A stretch of 64,000 nucleotides of DNA. Source: Prauserella endophytica. Its GTDB lineage: Bacteria > Actinomycetota > Actinomycetes > Mycobacteriales > Pseudonocardiaceae. A program made the position numbers and the translations under genes. This document shows, in pieces, positions 33,575-42,383 of the stretch (position 1 is the stretch's first letter; every line of letters begins with the position of its first letter). Below the pieces are notes generated by a model. That model made no database searches, had not been told where the DNA came from, and was given only the letters and a program-made list of their open reading frames with translations. The stretch lies in NCBI RefSeq assembly GCF_005146945.1, contig NZ_SWMS01000006.1, forward strand, positions 62,001-126,000, read 5' to 3'.

Positions 33575-34192
33575 TCACAGCAGCTTGACGTCGTCGACGA
33601 GCCAGCGCTCGTCCTGGTGCAGCAGGGTCATCTGCATGCGGTTGCGGTCGATGCGTGGCTGCGGGCTGTTGGTGTTGGTGATGGTCTGGTCCACGAAGAG
33701 CACCACGACGGCGCGGTCGCTGTCGGCCTCGGCGACGCCGGCCGTCAGCACCGCCCCCTTGGAGACGGCCTCGTGCTGCTTGATCAGCTCGGTGAGGTTG
33801 CGGCTCACCTGCCGGTACTGCTCGGCGAACCTCCCGGTGGCGCCTGCCTCGACGGCGCTGAAGTTGCCCTGGAGGTCGTTGAAGTCGTACGACGAGAGAT
33901 CGGTGGCGTAGCGTTTCGCCGCGGCGAGCGCCTCGGTGCGAGCCGTCTCGGCGGCCTGGTGCGCCGCGAACCGGGCGCCCAGGTAGCCGCCCGCGCCCAG
34001 CAGCGCCGCGACGGCGAGCACGGCCAGCAGCAGTCTCGGCTTCGGCCGCCTTGACCTCCGCTCGGGCGGGTCCTCCTCGGTGGGCGGGGTGTCGTCGGTG
34101 GTGCCGGCCTCGTCCTCGTCCTCCGGCTTATCGTCCACTGTGGACCTGGGTTTCGGCGACGGCTTCCGGTCGGCGATGGTGATGCGCATCAT
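33575..34192 (-). CDS. Mce-associated (Mas-like) membrane protein
   Basis: 205 residues. An acidic, low-complexity cytoplasmic N-terminus (residues 10-50, rich in D, E, T, P), one transmembrane helix (about 55-77, LLLAVLAVAALLGAGGYLGA) and an NTF2-like extracytoplasmic domain ending DERWLVDDVKLL. This is the standard layout of the Mas proteins that accompany mce operons and stabilise the complex. The ATG at 34192 overlaps the MceF stop (ATGA); ATG 34189 is equally possible. Only one Mas gene is seen where two are common. Confidence 0.88.
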   Translation of the reverse strand: MMRITIADRKPSPKPRSTVDDKPEDEDEAGTTDDTPPTEEDPPERRSRRPKPRLLLAVLAVAALLGAGGYLGARFAAHQAAETARTEALAAAKRYATDLSSYDFNDLQGNFSAVEAGATGRFAEQYRQVSRNLTELIKQHEAVSKGAVLTAGVAEADSDRAVVVLFVDQTITNTNSPQPRIDRNRMQMTLLHQDERWLVDDVKLL

Positions 34193-35388
34193 TGGACTCC
34201 TTGCAACAGGATCGAGGACCAGGACCGGGGGCCGAGCACGGAGCTCTGCCCGCCCGTCGCGCCGAGCCGGAAAGGCATCTCCTGCCCGGACGCGGCGTCG
34301 TAGGCGGGGACCGGGGCCGGTGTCCCGCCAGGGCGCGGCGCGTTGAGCGCGCCGCGCTGCTCGAGGTCGGCCGAGGGCACGCAGTTCCACGTGAGCACCG
34401 GCTCGCGCGGTGCGGTGTCGGTTGGCGTGCGGCGTGGCGTGTCGTTGTAGCACACCGGTCCCTGCGTGCCGACGAGGTAGAAGCTCGCGGTGTCGCCCTT
34501 GACGATGCCGCCCAGCTCGCCGAACGCCTGCGGCATCGAGATGAGCAGCTGTTCCACGGCGGGCGCCCGCATGCCCACCAGCTGCGTGGTGCTCACGAGG
34601 TTGCCGAGCAGCGTGGCGAGCGCGGGTTCGTTCTCCCGCATGAGGTCCACCACCTGGCGCGTGGGCGCCGGGACGTCGTGCAGGAGCGTGCGGATCGCGG
34701 GCTCGTTGCCGCGCAGGCTGCCGGTGAGCGACCGCAGTGCCGAGGTCAGCTCGCGCAGCCTGCCGCCGTCGGCGAGCAGCCTGCCGTTGTTGATGATCCG
34801 CTGGATCTGCGGTGCCCGTTCCCTGGCGAGGTCCAGCAGCTCGCGGACGTTGTCCACGGTGCGGGTCAGCTCGGGCGCGGTGCCGCTCAGTCCCGTGGCG
34901 AGCGCCTCGCCGACCACGGCCACGTCGTCGGCGGGCAGCGTGTCGGCGAGCGCCATGAAGTCTTCGAGCAGGGTCTCCAGCGGCAGCGGCCTGCGGGTGT
35001 CCTCGCCCTCGATGACGGCGCCGTCGGCGAGGTAGGGCGGGTTTTCGTGCTCCGGCCGCAGGTCGACCCGCAGGATCGCGAGCGGGCTGTCCATCGTGAC
35101 CACCGCGGTCGCACCGGCCGGGATGCGGCTGTCCGGGTCCACCGACAGCACCACGTCCACGCCGGTCCCGCTCCCGGCGATGCGCACGTCGGTGACCTCG
35201 CCGACGCCCACACCGCGGTAGGTGACCTGGGAGCCGATCGTCGCGCCGCCGGTGTCGGGCATCCGCACCGTGACGGTGAGCGGGTCGCGCAGCGCGGTCG
35301 GGCCCAGCACATTGGTCGCGACGTAGTAGCTGCACGCCAGGCCGATGACGGCGAACAGGGCGAGCTGGACGACGGCGAGGCGGTTCAC
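34189..35388 (-). CDS. mceF: Mce family protein MceF
   Basis: 399 residues. An N-terminal anchor helix (VVQLALFAVIGLACSYYVA), an MlaD domain at about 35-115 (GVGVGEVTDVRIAGSGTGVD), then a long helical region up to about 300 that forms the lipid channel in Mce complexes, and a proline-rich end. Position after the lipoprotein subunit and before Mas identifies it as the F subunit. Overlaps mceE by 4 bp. Confidence 0.92.
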   Translation of the reverse strand: MNRLAVVQLALFAVIGLACSYYVATNVLGPTALRDPLTVTVRMPDTGGATIGSQVTYRGVGVGEVTDVRIAGSGTGVDVVLSVDPDSRIPAGATAVVTMDSPLAILRVDLRPEHENPPYLADGAVIEGEDTRRPLPLETLLEDFMALADTLPADDVAVVGEALATGLSGTAPELTRTVDNVRELLDLARERAPQIQRIINNGRLLADGGRLRELTSALRSLTGSLRGNEPAIRTLLHDVPAPTRQVVDLMRENEPALATLLGNLVSTTQLVGMRAPAVEQLLISMPQAFGELGGIVKGDTASFYLVGTQGPVCYNDTPRRTPTDTAPREPVLTWNCVPSADLEQRGALNAPRPGGTPAPVPAYDAASGQEMPFRLGATGGQSSVLGPRSWSSILLQGVQ

Positions 35389-36422
35389 CTGGCACCGCCT
35401 TCCAGCAGGGCGGTCAGGTCGCCGACCACCGGCTGGGACGCGCCACCGAAGTCGGGGTTCAGGATCTCCGCGATGGTCAGCGGCACCTCCAGCGTGCCGT
35501 CGAGCATGAGGTAGTCGCCGGGGGTCGCTTCCCGCAGCAGCACGGTGAAGTTCTGCAGGCTCGTCAGCGTGGGGCCGAGCCTGCCCTGAAGGGATGCGAG
35601 GTTGTCGAGCACGGGCCGCAGCCGTGCCAGCTGGCCGGTGAACGCCGAGCCGGTCTCGTCGAGCAGGCCCTGTGCCGCGGTGCCCAGCGAGTTGACGTTG
35701 CCGAGCAGCGCGGTGAACCGCTCGCGTTCGGCCAGCAGTGCCCGCAACGCCGGCTCGATCTCGGTGAGCGCGCGCTCCAGCGTGGGCCGGTTCGCCGCGA
35801 GCTGACCAGACAGCGCGTGCATCGAATCGATCGCGCTGACGAGCTCACCGCTGCGGGCGTCGAGGGAACCGAGCACCGTGTCGAGCTCGGCGAGCAGGCC
35901 GCGGACCTTGCCCGCGCGGCCGCCGAGCGCCGTGTTGGCCTCGCTGACGATCGTGCGAACCTGGTCGATGCCGGAGCCGTTGAGCAGCGTGCCCACCACG
36001 GCGAGGGTGCTCTCCACATCGGGGCCGCGGGAGGTGCGCTCCAGCGGGATGGCCGGGCGCTGCGCCAGCGTCGGCCCGTCCCGCCGCGGCGGCGGCTCGA
36101 GCACCACGAACTCCTCACCGAGCGCGGAGGTCAGCTCCAGCCTGGCGCGCGTGTTCGCGGGAAGCTCCACATCGGACTGGATGTCGAGCTCGACGATCGC
36201 GCGGTAGTCCTCGGTGCGGATCTCCGCCACACGGCCGACCGTGGCCTGGCCGATCTGCACCGTACCGCCGACGGGCAGGCCGGCGGCGTCGGTGAACTCG
36301 GCCGTGACGCGGTAGACCGGGCCCTCGGCGCCGGAGATGCCCGCGGCGTTCTGCAGGCTGAGCCCGCAGCCCGACGCGAGCGCGGCGGTGGCGAGCAGGG
36401 GCAGCCACGCGAGGCGTCTCAT
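35385..36422 (-). CDS. mceE: Mce family lipoprotein MceE
   Basis: 345 residues. A lipoprotein signal peptide with lipobox LASGC (Cys19) marks it as the E subunit, which in mce systems is the lipid-anchored one. MlaD domain about 40-120 (GLPVGGTVQIGQATVGRVAE), followed by the helical region (LDTVLGSLDARSGELVSAID and similar heptads). The ATG at 36422 overlaps the mceD stop by 4 bp. Confidence 0.93.
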   Translation of the reverse strand: MRRLAWLPLLATAALASGCGLSLQNAAGISGAEGPVYRVTAEFTDAAGLPVGGTVQIGQATVGRVAEIRTEDYRAIVELDIQSDVELPANTRARLELTSALGEEFVVLEPPPRRDGPTLAQRPAIPLERTSRGPDVESTLAVVGTLLNGSGIDQVRTIVSEANTALGGRAGKVRGLLAELDTVLGSLDARSGELVSAIDSMHALSGQLAANRPTLERALTEIEPALRALLAERERFTALLGNVNSLGTAAQGLLDETGSAFTGQLARLRPVLDNLASLQGRLGPTLTSLQNFTVLLREATPGDYLMLDGTLEVPLTIAEILNPDFGGASQPVVGDLTALLEGGAR

Positions 36423-37516
36423 CGGCCACCTCCGTTCAGCGCGGCGTCGAGCCCGAGCGCGTCCGGCACCCGGGGCGGGAACGGGATCGGGTTGTAGACG
36501 CCCGCGCCGGAGCAGAGCGGGATCGGGATCCGCTCGCACAGCCGCGCGGTGGCGGGGAACTGGCTGAGGTTGGTGGAGATGTCGAGCCGGAGCCGCAGCC
36601 GCTCGTCGTCGGTCACGGCGCGGCTGAAGTTGTCGAGCGCGAGTGGCAGCGTGTCGATCGTCTCGGCCAGCTCCCGCTGGTGCGCCACGAGGTTGGTGCT
36701 CAGGTCGGTCAGCCGGGACAGGTCGCCGGTCAGCTGGTCGCCGTGCTCGTCCAGCAACCTGCCGAACGTGCCGAGCACGCGGGAGAGCTGGTCGATGGAC
36801 TGGGTCACCGCGTCCTGCTGCTCGGCGAAGTCGCCCGCCGCCTGGGACACCGTGGTGTTCAGCGTGTCCACTGTGGATCGGTGGTCGGCGAGCAGCCGCA
36901 CGAGCCGGTCCACGTTGTCGAGCACGGCGCCGATGTCGCCGGTGCCGCCCGCGACGAGGTCGGTGGCCTGGGTGATGTCGGTGACGGCGTCGCGCAGGGC
37001 CTGCCCGTTGCCGCCGAGCGAGTCCGCGGCGCTGCTCAGGAGCGCGCCGACGCCGCCCTCGGCGTTGGCCCCGGCGGGGCCGAGCGCGGTGAGCAGCTCG
37101 TGCAGCGAATCCGTCAGCTGGTCCCACTGCACGGGCGTGTGCGTGCGCTGAACCGGGATCACCGCGCCGTCGGCGAGTGCGGGGCCGCCGGTGTCGGCGG
37201 GGGAGAGCTCGACGAACCGGTCGCTGATCACGGCGGGGCTCATGATGTAGGCGTGCGCGTCGCGCGGGACGCGCGTGTCCGGGGGCAGGCTCATCGTCAC
37301 CCGCACCGTCGCCCCGCGGGGCTCGACCTCCTCGACGGTGCCGACGGGGACGCCGAGCACGGCGACGCGGCTGCCGGCGAAAACGCCGCTCGCCGAGGGG
37401 AAGTCGGCGGAGATACGCAGTTGCGGTTCCGGCCGGAGGAACGTGTACCAGCCGACGGCCGCGACGAGCGCCAGCGCGAGGACGATGGAGAGCGAGCGGG
37501 AGAGCGAGCGTGTCAT
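36419..37516 (-). CDS. mceD: Mce family protein MceD
   Basis: 365 residues. N-terminal helix LSIVLALALVAAVGWYTFL, MlaD domain about 32-115 (FAGSRVAVLGVPVGTVEEVE), helical channel region with DNVDRLVRLLADHRSTVDTL, and a C-terminus with two cysteines (RLCERIPIPLCSG) and PIPFPPR typical of D subunits. Overlaps mceC and mceE by 4 bp each. Part of the hetero-hexameric lipid tunnel. Confidence 0.92.
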   Translation of the reverse strand: MTRSLSRSLSIVLALALVAAVGWYTFLRPEPQLRISADFPSASGVFAGSRVAVLGVPVGTVEEVEPRGATVRVTMSLPPDTRVPRDAHAYIMSPAVISDRFVELSPADTGGPALADGAVIPVQRTHTPVQWDQLTDSLHELLTALGPAGANAEGGVGALLSSAADSLGGNGQALRDAVTDITQATDLVAGGTGDIGAVLDNVDRLVRLLADHRSTVDTLNTTVSQAAGDFAEQQDAVTQSIDQLSRVLGTFGRLLDEHGDQLTGDLSRLTDLSTNLVAHQRELAETIDTLPLALDNFSRAVTDDERLRLRLDISTNLSQFPATARLCERIPIPLCSGAGVYNPIPFPPRVPDALGLDAALNGGGR

Positions 37517-38502
37517 CGGCAGCCCTCCAGCAGTCCGGCGAGGCACAGCAGGTTGTCCGGGATCGGCCCGGCCGGTCCGGCGACCTCGCCCCACGGCCCG
37601 TTGCCGGTGGCGTTGGCGAGGTAGCGGCTGCCGGGCCCGAGCAAGCGCAGCACCTCGCTGATCGCGGCGTCCCCGCGCGCGAGCGTGTCGGTGACGGTGT
37701 GCAGGTCGTTCAGCAGCGGGCCGAGCAGTGGCTCGTTCTCGCGCAGCAGCTCGTCGAGGGCCGTGGTGAGCGTGTCGACGTCGGTGATCAGTTGCCGGAT
37801 CACCGCGCGGCGCGAGTTCAGCGTCTGCGCCACCAGCTCGGCGTCGCCGAGCATCGTGACGAGGGTGTCGCGCTGGTCGAGCAGCTCGGTGGTGAGCGTT
37901 CGCACGCCGCCGAGCAGGTCGCGGAACTGGCCGTTGCGGTCGCCGACGATCTCGGTCGCGCGGCTGACCCCGCCCAGCGCCTGGCCCAGCAGCTCCCCGT
38001 TGGGCGCCTTGTCCTGCAGCGTCGCGATCATGGTGCGCAGCCGCCCGGTGTCGAGCTCCTCGGTGGTGCGCACGGCGTCGGTGCCGAGGGCGTCGAGGCT
38101 GTAGGGCACCTGGGTGCGGTGCAGCGGGATCGTGCCGTCCGCGAGCGTTCCGGACCCGCCCGGCCGCACCGCGAGGTAGCGGGTGCCGAGTACGGTCGCA
38201 AGCTTCACCGCGGCGGTGGTGGTCTCGCCGAGCGGCTGGCCGTTGTCGAGCCGGAACCGCACCCGCACCCGGTCGCCGGCGAGCTCGACGCCGGTGACCC
38301 GCCCTGCCGGAACGCCGGCGACGTGCACCTGGTCGCCCTCGGTGAGCCCGGCCGCGTTGGCGAACTCGGCGGTGTAGGCGTCGGTCGACGCCTGGAACGT
38401 CAGCCTCGGCACGAGAATGGCGGCGCCGACGAGCACCGCGAGCGCCAGCGCTGCGACGGCGCCGCCGAACGCCGGGCCGCGGCGGGCGAGGAAACCGCTC
38501 AT
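37513..38502 (-). CDS. mceC: Mce family protein MceC
   Basis: 329 residues. Anchor helix AVAALALAVLVGAAILVPRL, MlaD domain about 40-120 (GDQVHVAGVPAGRVTGVELA), helical region with ELLDQRDTLVTMLGDAELVA, and a short end with LLCLAGLLEGC. The third of six mce genes; 4-bp overlaps on both sides. Confidence 0.92.
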   Translation of the reverse strand: MSGFLARRGPAFGGAVAALALAVLVGAAILVPRLTFQASTDAYTAEFANAAGLTEGDQVHVAGVPAGRVTGVELAGDRVRVRFRLDNGQPLGETTTAAVKLATVLGTRYLAVRPGGSGTLADGTIPLHRTQVPYSLDALGTDAVRTTEELDTGRLRTMIATLQDKAPNGELLGQALGGVSRATEIVGDRNGQFRDLLGGVRTLTTELLDQRDTLVTMLGDAELVAQTLNSRRAVIRQLITDVDTLTTALDELLRENEPLLGPLLNDLHTVTDTLARGDAAISEVLRLLGPGSRYLANATGNGPWGEVAGPAGPIPDNLLCLAGLLEGCR

Positions 38503-39494
38503 CGGCAGACCTCCGAATGCGGTCCCATGCCGAGGTCGAGCGGGGCGCCGCCGATGATGTCGATGCTGAGATTGCAGACGTAGACGTTGACCCACGTGCC
38601 GTAGTCGAGGGTCCGCCCCACCGTGCCCATGAAGTCGGGCATCCCCCGCAGCAGCGTCTCGAAGCGTTCCTGGTTGGCGACGAGCTCGCCGCTCACGGTC
38701 TTGAGCGCCCGCACATCCCCCGTCAGGTGTGGCTCGATGTCGCCGAGCAGGCGGGTGAGCGAGCCGGCGAGCGCGGAGCCGCTGTCGAGCGCGGCGGCGA
38801 TCTCCCCGCGGCTGTCCGCGGCGAACGACGTCAGGTCGGCGAGGCTCGTGACGAGCCCGCGCAGGTCGTCGCGGTGGGCGTTCATCGTGTCCATGGCCGC
38901 GGTCAGGTTGGTCATGACCTCGCCGAGCACCTCGTCGCGGCTGTCGAGTGTGCCGGTCAGGGAGATCACCTTGCTGAGCAGCCCGTCGATCGACGTGGTC
39001 TCGCCCTGGAAGACGGCGACGATCTCGCCCGCGAGCTGGTTGACCTGCCCGGGGTCGATCGCGTCGAACAGCGGCTTGAACCCGTTGAACAGCGCGGTGA
39101 GGTCGAGCGGGGGCCTGGTGCGCTCCACCGGGATCGTCGCGCCGGGCTCCAGCTCGCCCTCTCCGTCGGTGAGCGCGAGGTAGCGGGAGCCGAGCAGGTC
39201 GGCGTAGCGGATCACGGCCTGCCCGTTCGCGGCGACGCGCTGGTCCGCCCGCACCTCGAACGTCACGTGGGCCCGGCCGTCGCGCAGCTCCAGCGCGGTG
39301 ACCTTGCCGACGCGCACGCCCGCGACGTTCACCCGCGAACCCGGGTTCAGTCCCTGCGCGTCGGTGAACACGGCGTGGTAGGTCACCGTGTCGCCGGTGA
39401 GCGGATCGGTGAGCGTGTTGATCACGAGCACCGCCGAGAGCGTGCACACGGCGACGAACGCGGTGAGCTTGGCGAGGGTGGCGCGGACGTTCAC
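38499..39494 (-). CDS. mceB: Mce family protein MceB
   Basis: 331 residues. N-terminal helix LTAFVAVCTLSAVLVINTL, MlaD domain about 38-115 (GSRVNVAGVRVGKVTALELR), helical region containing GLLSKVISLTGTLDSRDEVL, and a C-terminus with NVYVCNLSIDI, a cysteine-containing segment common in B subunits. Overlaps mceA by 4 bp. Confidence 0.92.
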   Translation of the reverse strand: MNVRATLAKLTAFVAVCTLSAVLVINTLTDPLTGDTVTYHAVFTDAQGLNPGSRVNVAGVRVGKVTALELRDGRAHVTFEVRADQRVAANGQAVIRYADLLGSRYLALTDGEGELEPGATIPVERTRPPLDLTALFNGFKPLFDAIDPGQVNQLAGEIVAVFQGETTSIDGLLSKVISLTGTLDSRDEVLGEVMTNLTAAMDTMNAHRDDLRGLVTSLADLTSFAADSRGEIAAALDSGSALAGSLTRLLGDIEPHLTGDVRALKTVSGELVANQERFETLLRGMPDFMGTVGRTLDYGTWVNVYVCNLSIDIIGGAPLDLGMGPHSEVCR

Positions 39495-40720
39495 GGGACC
39501 ACCACCCGCGAGCCGCGCAGCAGCGGGCCGAGCAGCAGCGTGAGCAGGTCGGGCTGCTGGTTCCGTGCGGTCGGCTCCGGCAGCAGCGGCGCGAGCTCCT
39601 CGACCGTCCGTTTCTCCTGCGGGCTGCCCACCGGGCCGGTGAGCCCGCCCGGCGCGGGTGTCCGCTGCTCGGACCGCGCGGGCACGGGATCGCCGCAGTT
39701 GGGGCCGTCCAGGCCGGGATAGCGAGGGCAGTCCTCGGCGGTGTAGGGGTAGGGCTGGTCGAACGTCAGCGCCGCGCTGATCTTGAACCGGCCGGTCGCG
39801 AACACGCGTTCGGCGCCCTGGAGGAAGAAGCCGGCCGCGTCGAGCACCTCCTCGGCGGCATCGGGGTGGCGGCCGAGGACGTCGGCGATCGGCTCGGTGC
39901 TGTGCGCGAGCCGGATGACGCGATCGGCGCTGCCGACGAGCATGCGCTCCGACTGGGCAGTGAGGTCGATCCCGGCGGCGAGCACCTCACCGAGCGACCG
40001 CCGCTCGGCCACCACGGTCCGCGACAGGGCCACGGCGTCGTCGAGGGCACGCATCAGGTCCGGCGCGCTCGCCGAGAGGTCGCGGACCAGCTCGGCGACG
40101 GTGGTGAGGTCCTCGCCGAGCGAGTCGATCAGTGGCCGCGCCGTGCCGGTGAGCTCGGCGGCGTCGTCGATCATGGCGCCCAGCTCCGCACCCCGGCCAC
40201 GCAGCGTGTCGGCCAGCGCCGTCAGCGCGGCCTGCAACTCGGCCGGGCGCAGCGCCGTGATCAGCTCGTAGAGGCGCGCGTAGGCGTCGTAGAGCCGCAC
40301 CGTGCGGCCCGAGGTGTCGGCCGTGAGCACGGCGCCCCCGGCGAGACTGCCCTCCGGCTCGGCGCCCCGTGGCACGGCGAGGTCGATGTACTGGTCGCCG
40401 AAGAGCGTCCTGGGCAGCAGCCGCACCTGGACGTTGGCGGGAACCCGGTCCAGCAGCGCCGGATCCAGGTCCAGGCTCAGGTTCGAACCGCCGGGACCGG
40501 CGTCGACCGCGGCGAGCCTGCCGACCGGCACACCCCGGAACTGCACGGGCGAGTCGTCCCGGATCGGACCCGCCGAAACCGGGAGGGTGGCGGTGACGGC
40601 GGCGCCGCCGCTGGACGAGCCCTCGCCGGTGGCGACGAGCGCGACCGACCCCGTCACGAGCGCGATCGCGACGGCGAGCCCGCGCAGCGCGAGCGAGGCC
40701 CTGCTGGTCTCCCGTGCCAT
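39491..40720 (-). CDS. mceA: Mce family protein MceA
   Basis: 409 residues. Anchor helix LRGLAVAIALVTGSVALVA, MlaD domain about 38-120 (VQFRGVPVGRLAAVDAGPGG), helical channel region (LAGGAVLTADTSGRTVRLYD then long heptads), and a polar C-terminal tail. First of the six mce genes after the yrbE permeases; 2-bp gap to yrbEB. Confidence 0.92.
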   Translation of the reverse strand: MARETSRASLALRGLAVAIALVTGSVALVATGEGSSSGGAAVTATLPVSAGPIRDDSPVQFRGVPVGRLAAVDAGPGGSNLSLDLDPALLDRVPANVQVRLLPRTLFGDQYIDLAVPRGAEPEGSLAGGAVLTADTSGRTVRLYDAYARLYELITALRPAELQAALTALADTLRGRGAELGAMIDDAAELTGTARPLIDSLGEDLTTVAELVRDLSASAPDLMRALDDAVALSRTVVAERRSLGEVLAAGIDLTAQSERMLVGSADRVIRLAHSTEPIADVLGRHPDAAEEVLDAAGFFLQGAERVFATGRFKISAALTFDQPYPYTAEDCPRYPGLDGPNCGDPVPARSEQRTPAPGGLTGPVGSPQEKRTVEELAPLLPEPTARNQQPDLLTLLLGPLLRGSRVVVP

Positions 40721-40722
40721 GC

Positions 40723-41571
40723 CTACGTCCCCAGTCCCGGCAACGTGGGCCTCGGGCCCCAGAACGCGAGCGTCAGGACGACGTCCAGCACCGTCACGGC
40801 GACGATGCTCGTGCGCAGCGCGCGGCCAGCCGCCTTGCCGACGCCCTCGGGCCCGCCGCCGGCGTAGTAGCCGTATCCACAGTGGACCAGCGTGATGATC
40901 ATCGCGAAGATCACGGCCTTGAGCAGGGAGTACCCGACGTCGGTGGGCGTGAGCACCAGGTGGAAGTAGTAGTCGTAGGTGCCACTGGACTGGCCCTTGA
41001 TGTTGACCACGGCGAGGTTGGTCGCCGCGTAGGAGGCGAACAGGCCCACCAGGTACAGCGGGATCACCGAGATGAACGCCGCGGCCATGCGCGTGCTCAC
41101 GAGGAATGGCAGTGAGGGCACGGCCATCGTCTCCAGCGCGTCGATCTCGTCGGAGATCCGCATGGCGCCCAGCTGGGCGGTGAACCCGGTGCCGACCTTG
41201 GCGGCGAGCGCGATGCTCGCCACCACAGGGGCGATCTCGCGGGTGTTGACGAGCGCGGACATCAGGCCGGTCATGGGGGAGAGGCCGATGAGGTCGAGCC
41301 CCCGGTAGCCCTCGAGGCCGATCTGGGTGCTGGCGACGGCCGACATGGCGAAGACGACGCCGATGGTGCCGCCCCCGGCGAGCAGCGACGCCGAGCCGAA
41401 GCTGATCTCGCTGACGTGCCGGATGACGTGCCGCCAGTACCGCCGCATCGCGGTGGGCACGTGCAGCAGGACCCTGGCGTAGAACGTCGAGTGCAGGCCG
41501 AGCGCGGCGAAGGCGTCGACCACCGGTCTGGCAGCGCGTGCGGGGTACCCGCCGAGGATGCCGACCGCCAT
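40723..41571 (-). CDS. yrbEB: YrbEB/MlaE-family ABC permease
   Basis: 282-residue MlaE-type permease with five or six hydrophobic helices. The family block GTGFTAQLGAMRISDEIDAL near residue 150 (the EQxEIDAL-like coupling motif) is clear. The start ATG overlaps the yrbEA stop by one base (TGATG). With YrbEA and an MceG ATPase encoded elsewhere, it powers lipid uptake through the Mce channel. Confidence 0.93.
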   Translation of the reverse strand: MAVGILGGYPARAARPVVDAFAALGLHSTFYARVLLHVPTAMRRYWRHVIRHVSEISFGSASLLAGGGTIGVVFAMSAVASTQIGLEGYRGLDLIGLSPMTGLMSALVNTREIAPVVASIALAAKVGTGFTAQLGAMRISDEIDALETMAVPSLPFLVSTRMAAAFISVIPLYLVGLFASYAATNLAVVNIKGQSSGTYDYYFHLVLTPTDVGYSLLKAVIFAMIITLVHCGYGYYAGGGPEGVGKAAGRALRTSIVAVTVLDVVLTLAFWGPRPTLPGLGT

Positions 41572-42383
41572 CAGTACGCCCCGCGTGCGGGCACGATCGC
41601 CGAGTACAGCTCGGTGAGCACGGTGTTGGCGACGAACACGAGGATGAACGCCAGCACCACCGCCTCGTTCACCGCGTCGCCGACGCCGCTCGGACCGCCC
41701 TTGGCCGTGAGCCCCTTGAAGCACGACACGAGCGCGGCGAGGATCCCGAAGCACACGGCCTTGAGCTCGGCGACGAGGAAGTCCTCCAGCCGGGAGAACT
41801 GGGTCAGGCTCGCCAGGAAGCTACCCGGCGAGTCGCCGAGCACGATCACCTGGAACGCGAAGCTCGCGGTGATCCCGACGGCCATCACGAGGCAGGCCAG
41901 CAGCGCGGTGACGAGGATCGCCGCGAGCACCCTGGGCACCACGAACCGCTCCACCGCGGGGATGCCCATCACCTCCATGGCGTCGACCTCCTCGCGGATC
42001 TTGCGAGCGCCGAGGTCCGCGCACATCGCGGAGCCGCCGACGCCGGAGATCATCAGCGCGCAGATCAGCGGGGAGGCCTGCGCGACGATCACGAACGCCA
42101 CCACCGCGCCGCCGTAGCCCTCGGCGCCGAGCTGTCCCGCCATCGAGCCGACGTTGAGCGCCACCACCACGCCGAGCGGGATCGTGACGAGCAGGGACGG
42201 GAAGGTGGTGACGGACGCGAGGAACCATGCCTGCTCCAGCACCTCACGCCAGGCGAGCCTGCGCCGGGCGAGGACGGTGCCGAGTGTGGAGAAGGTGCGC
42301 ACGGAGAAGTTCAGCAGCATGCCGACCTGCGTGAACGCGTCGCCGAGCGCCGTGCGGGACGGTGGCGCCTCGAAGCTCATCAC
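41571..42383 (-). CDS. yrbEA: YrbEA/MlaE-family ABC permease
   Basis: 270-residue MlaE-type permease. SAMCADLGARKIREEVDAME near residue 130 is the coupling motif for the ATPase, followed by VMGIPAVERFVVPRVLA. Stop and start overlap with both neighbours (ATGA with the DUF2236 gene, TGATG with yrbEB). No ATP-binding MceG gene lies in the window, as is usual since one MceG often serves several mce operons. Confidence 0.93.
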   Translation of the reverse strand: MMSFEAPPSRTALGDAFTQVGMLLNFSVRTFSTLGTVLARRRLAWREVLEQAWFLASVTTFPSLLVTIPLGVVVALNVGSMAGQLGAEGYGGAVVAFVIVAQASPLICALMISGVGGSAMCADLGARKIREEVDAMEVMGIPAVERFVVPRVLAAILVTALLACLVMAVGITASFAFQVIVLGDSPGSFLASLTQFSRLEDFLVAELKAVCFGILAALVSCFKGLTAKGGPSGVGDAVNEAVVLAFILVFVANTVLTELYSAIVPARGAY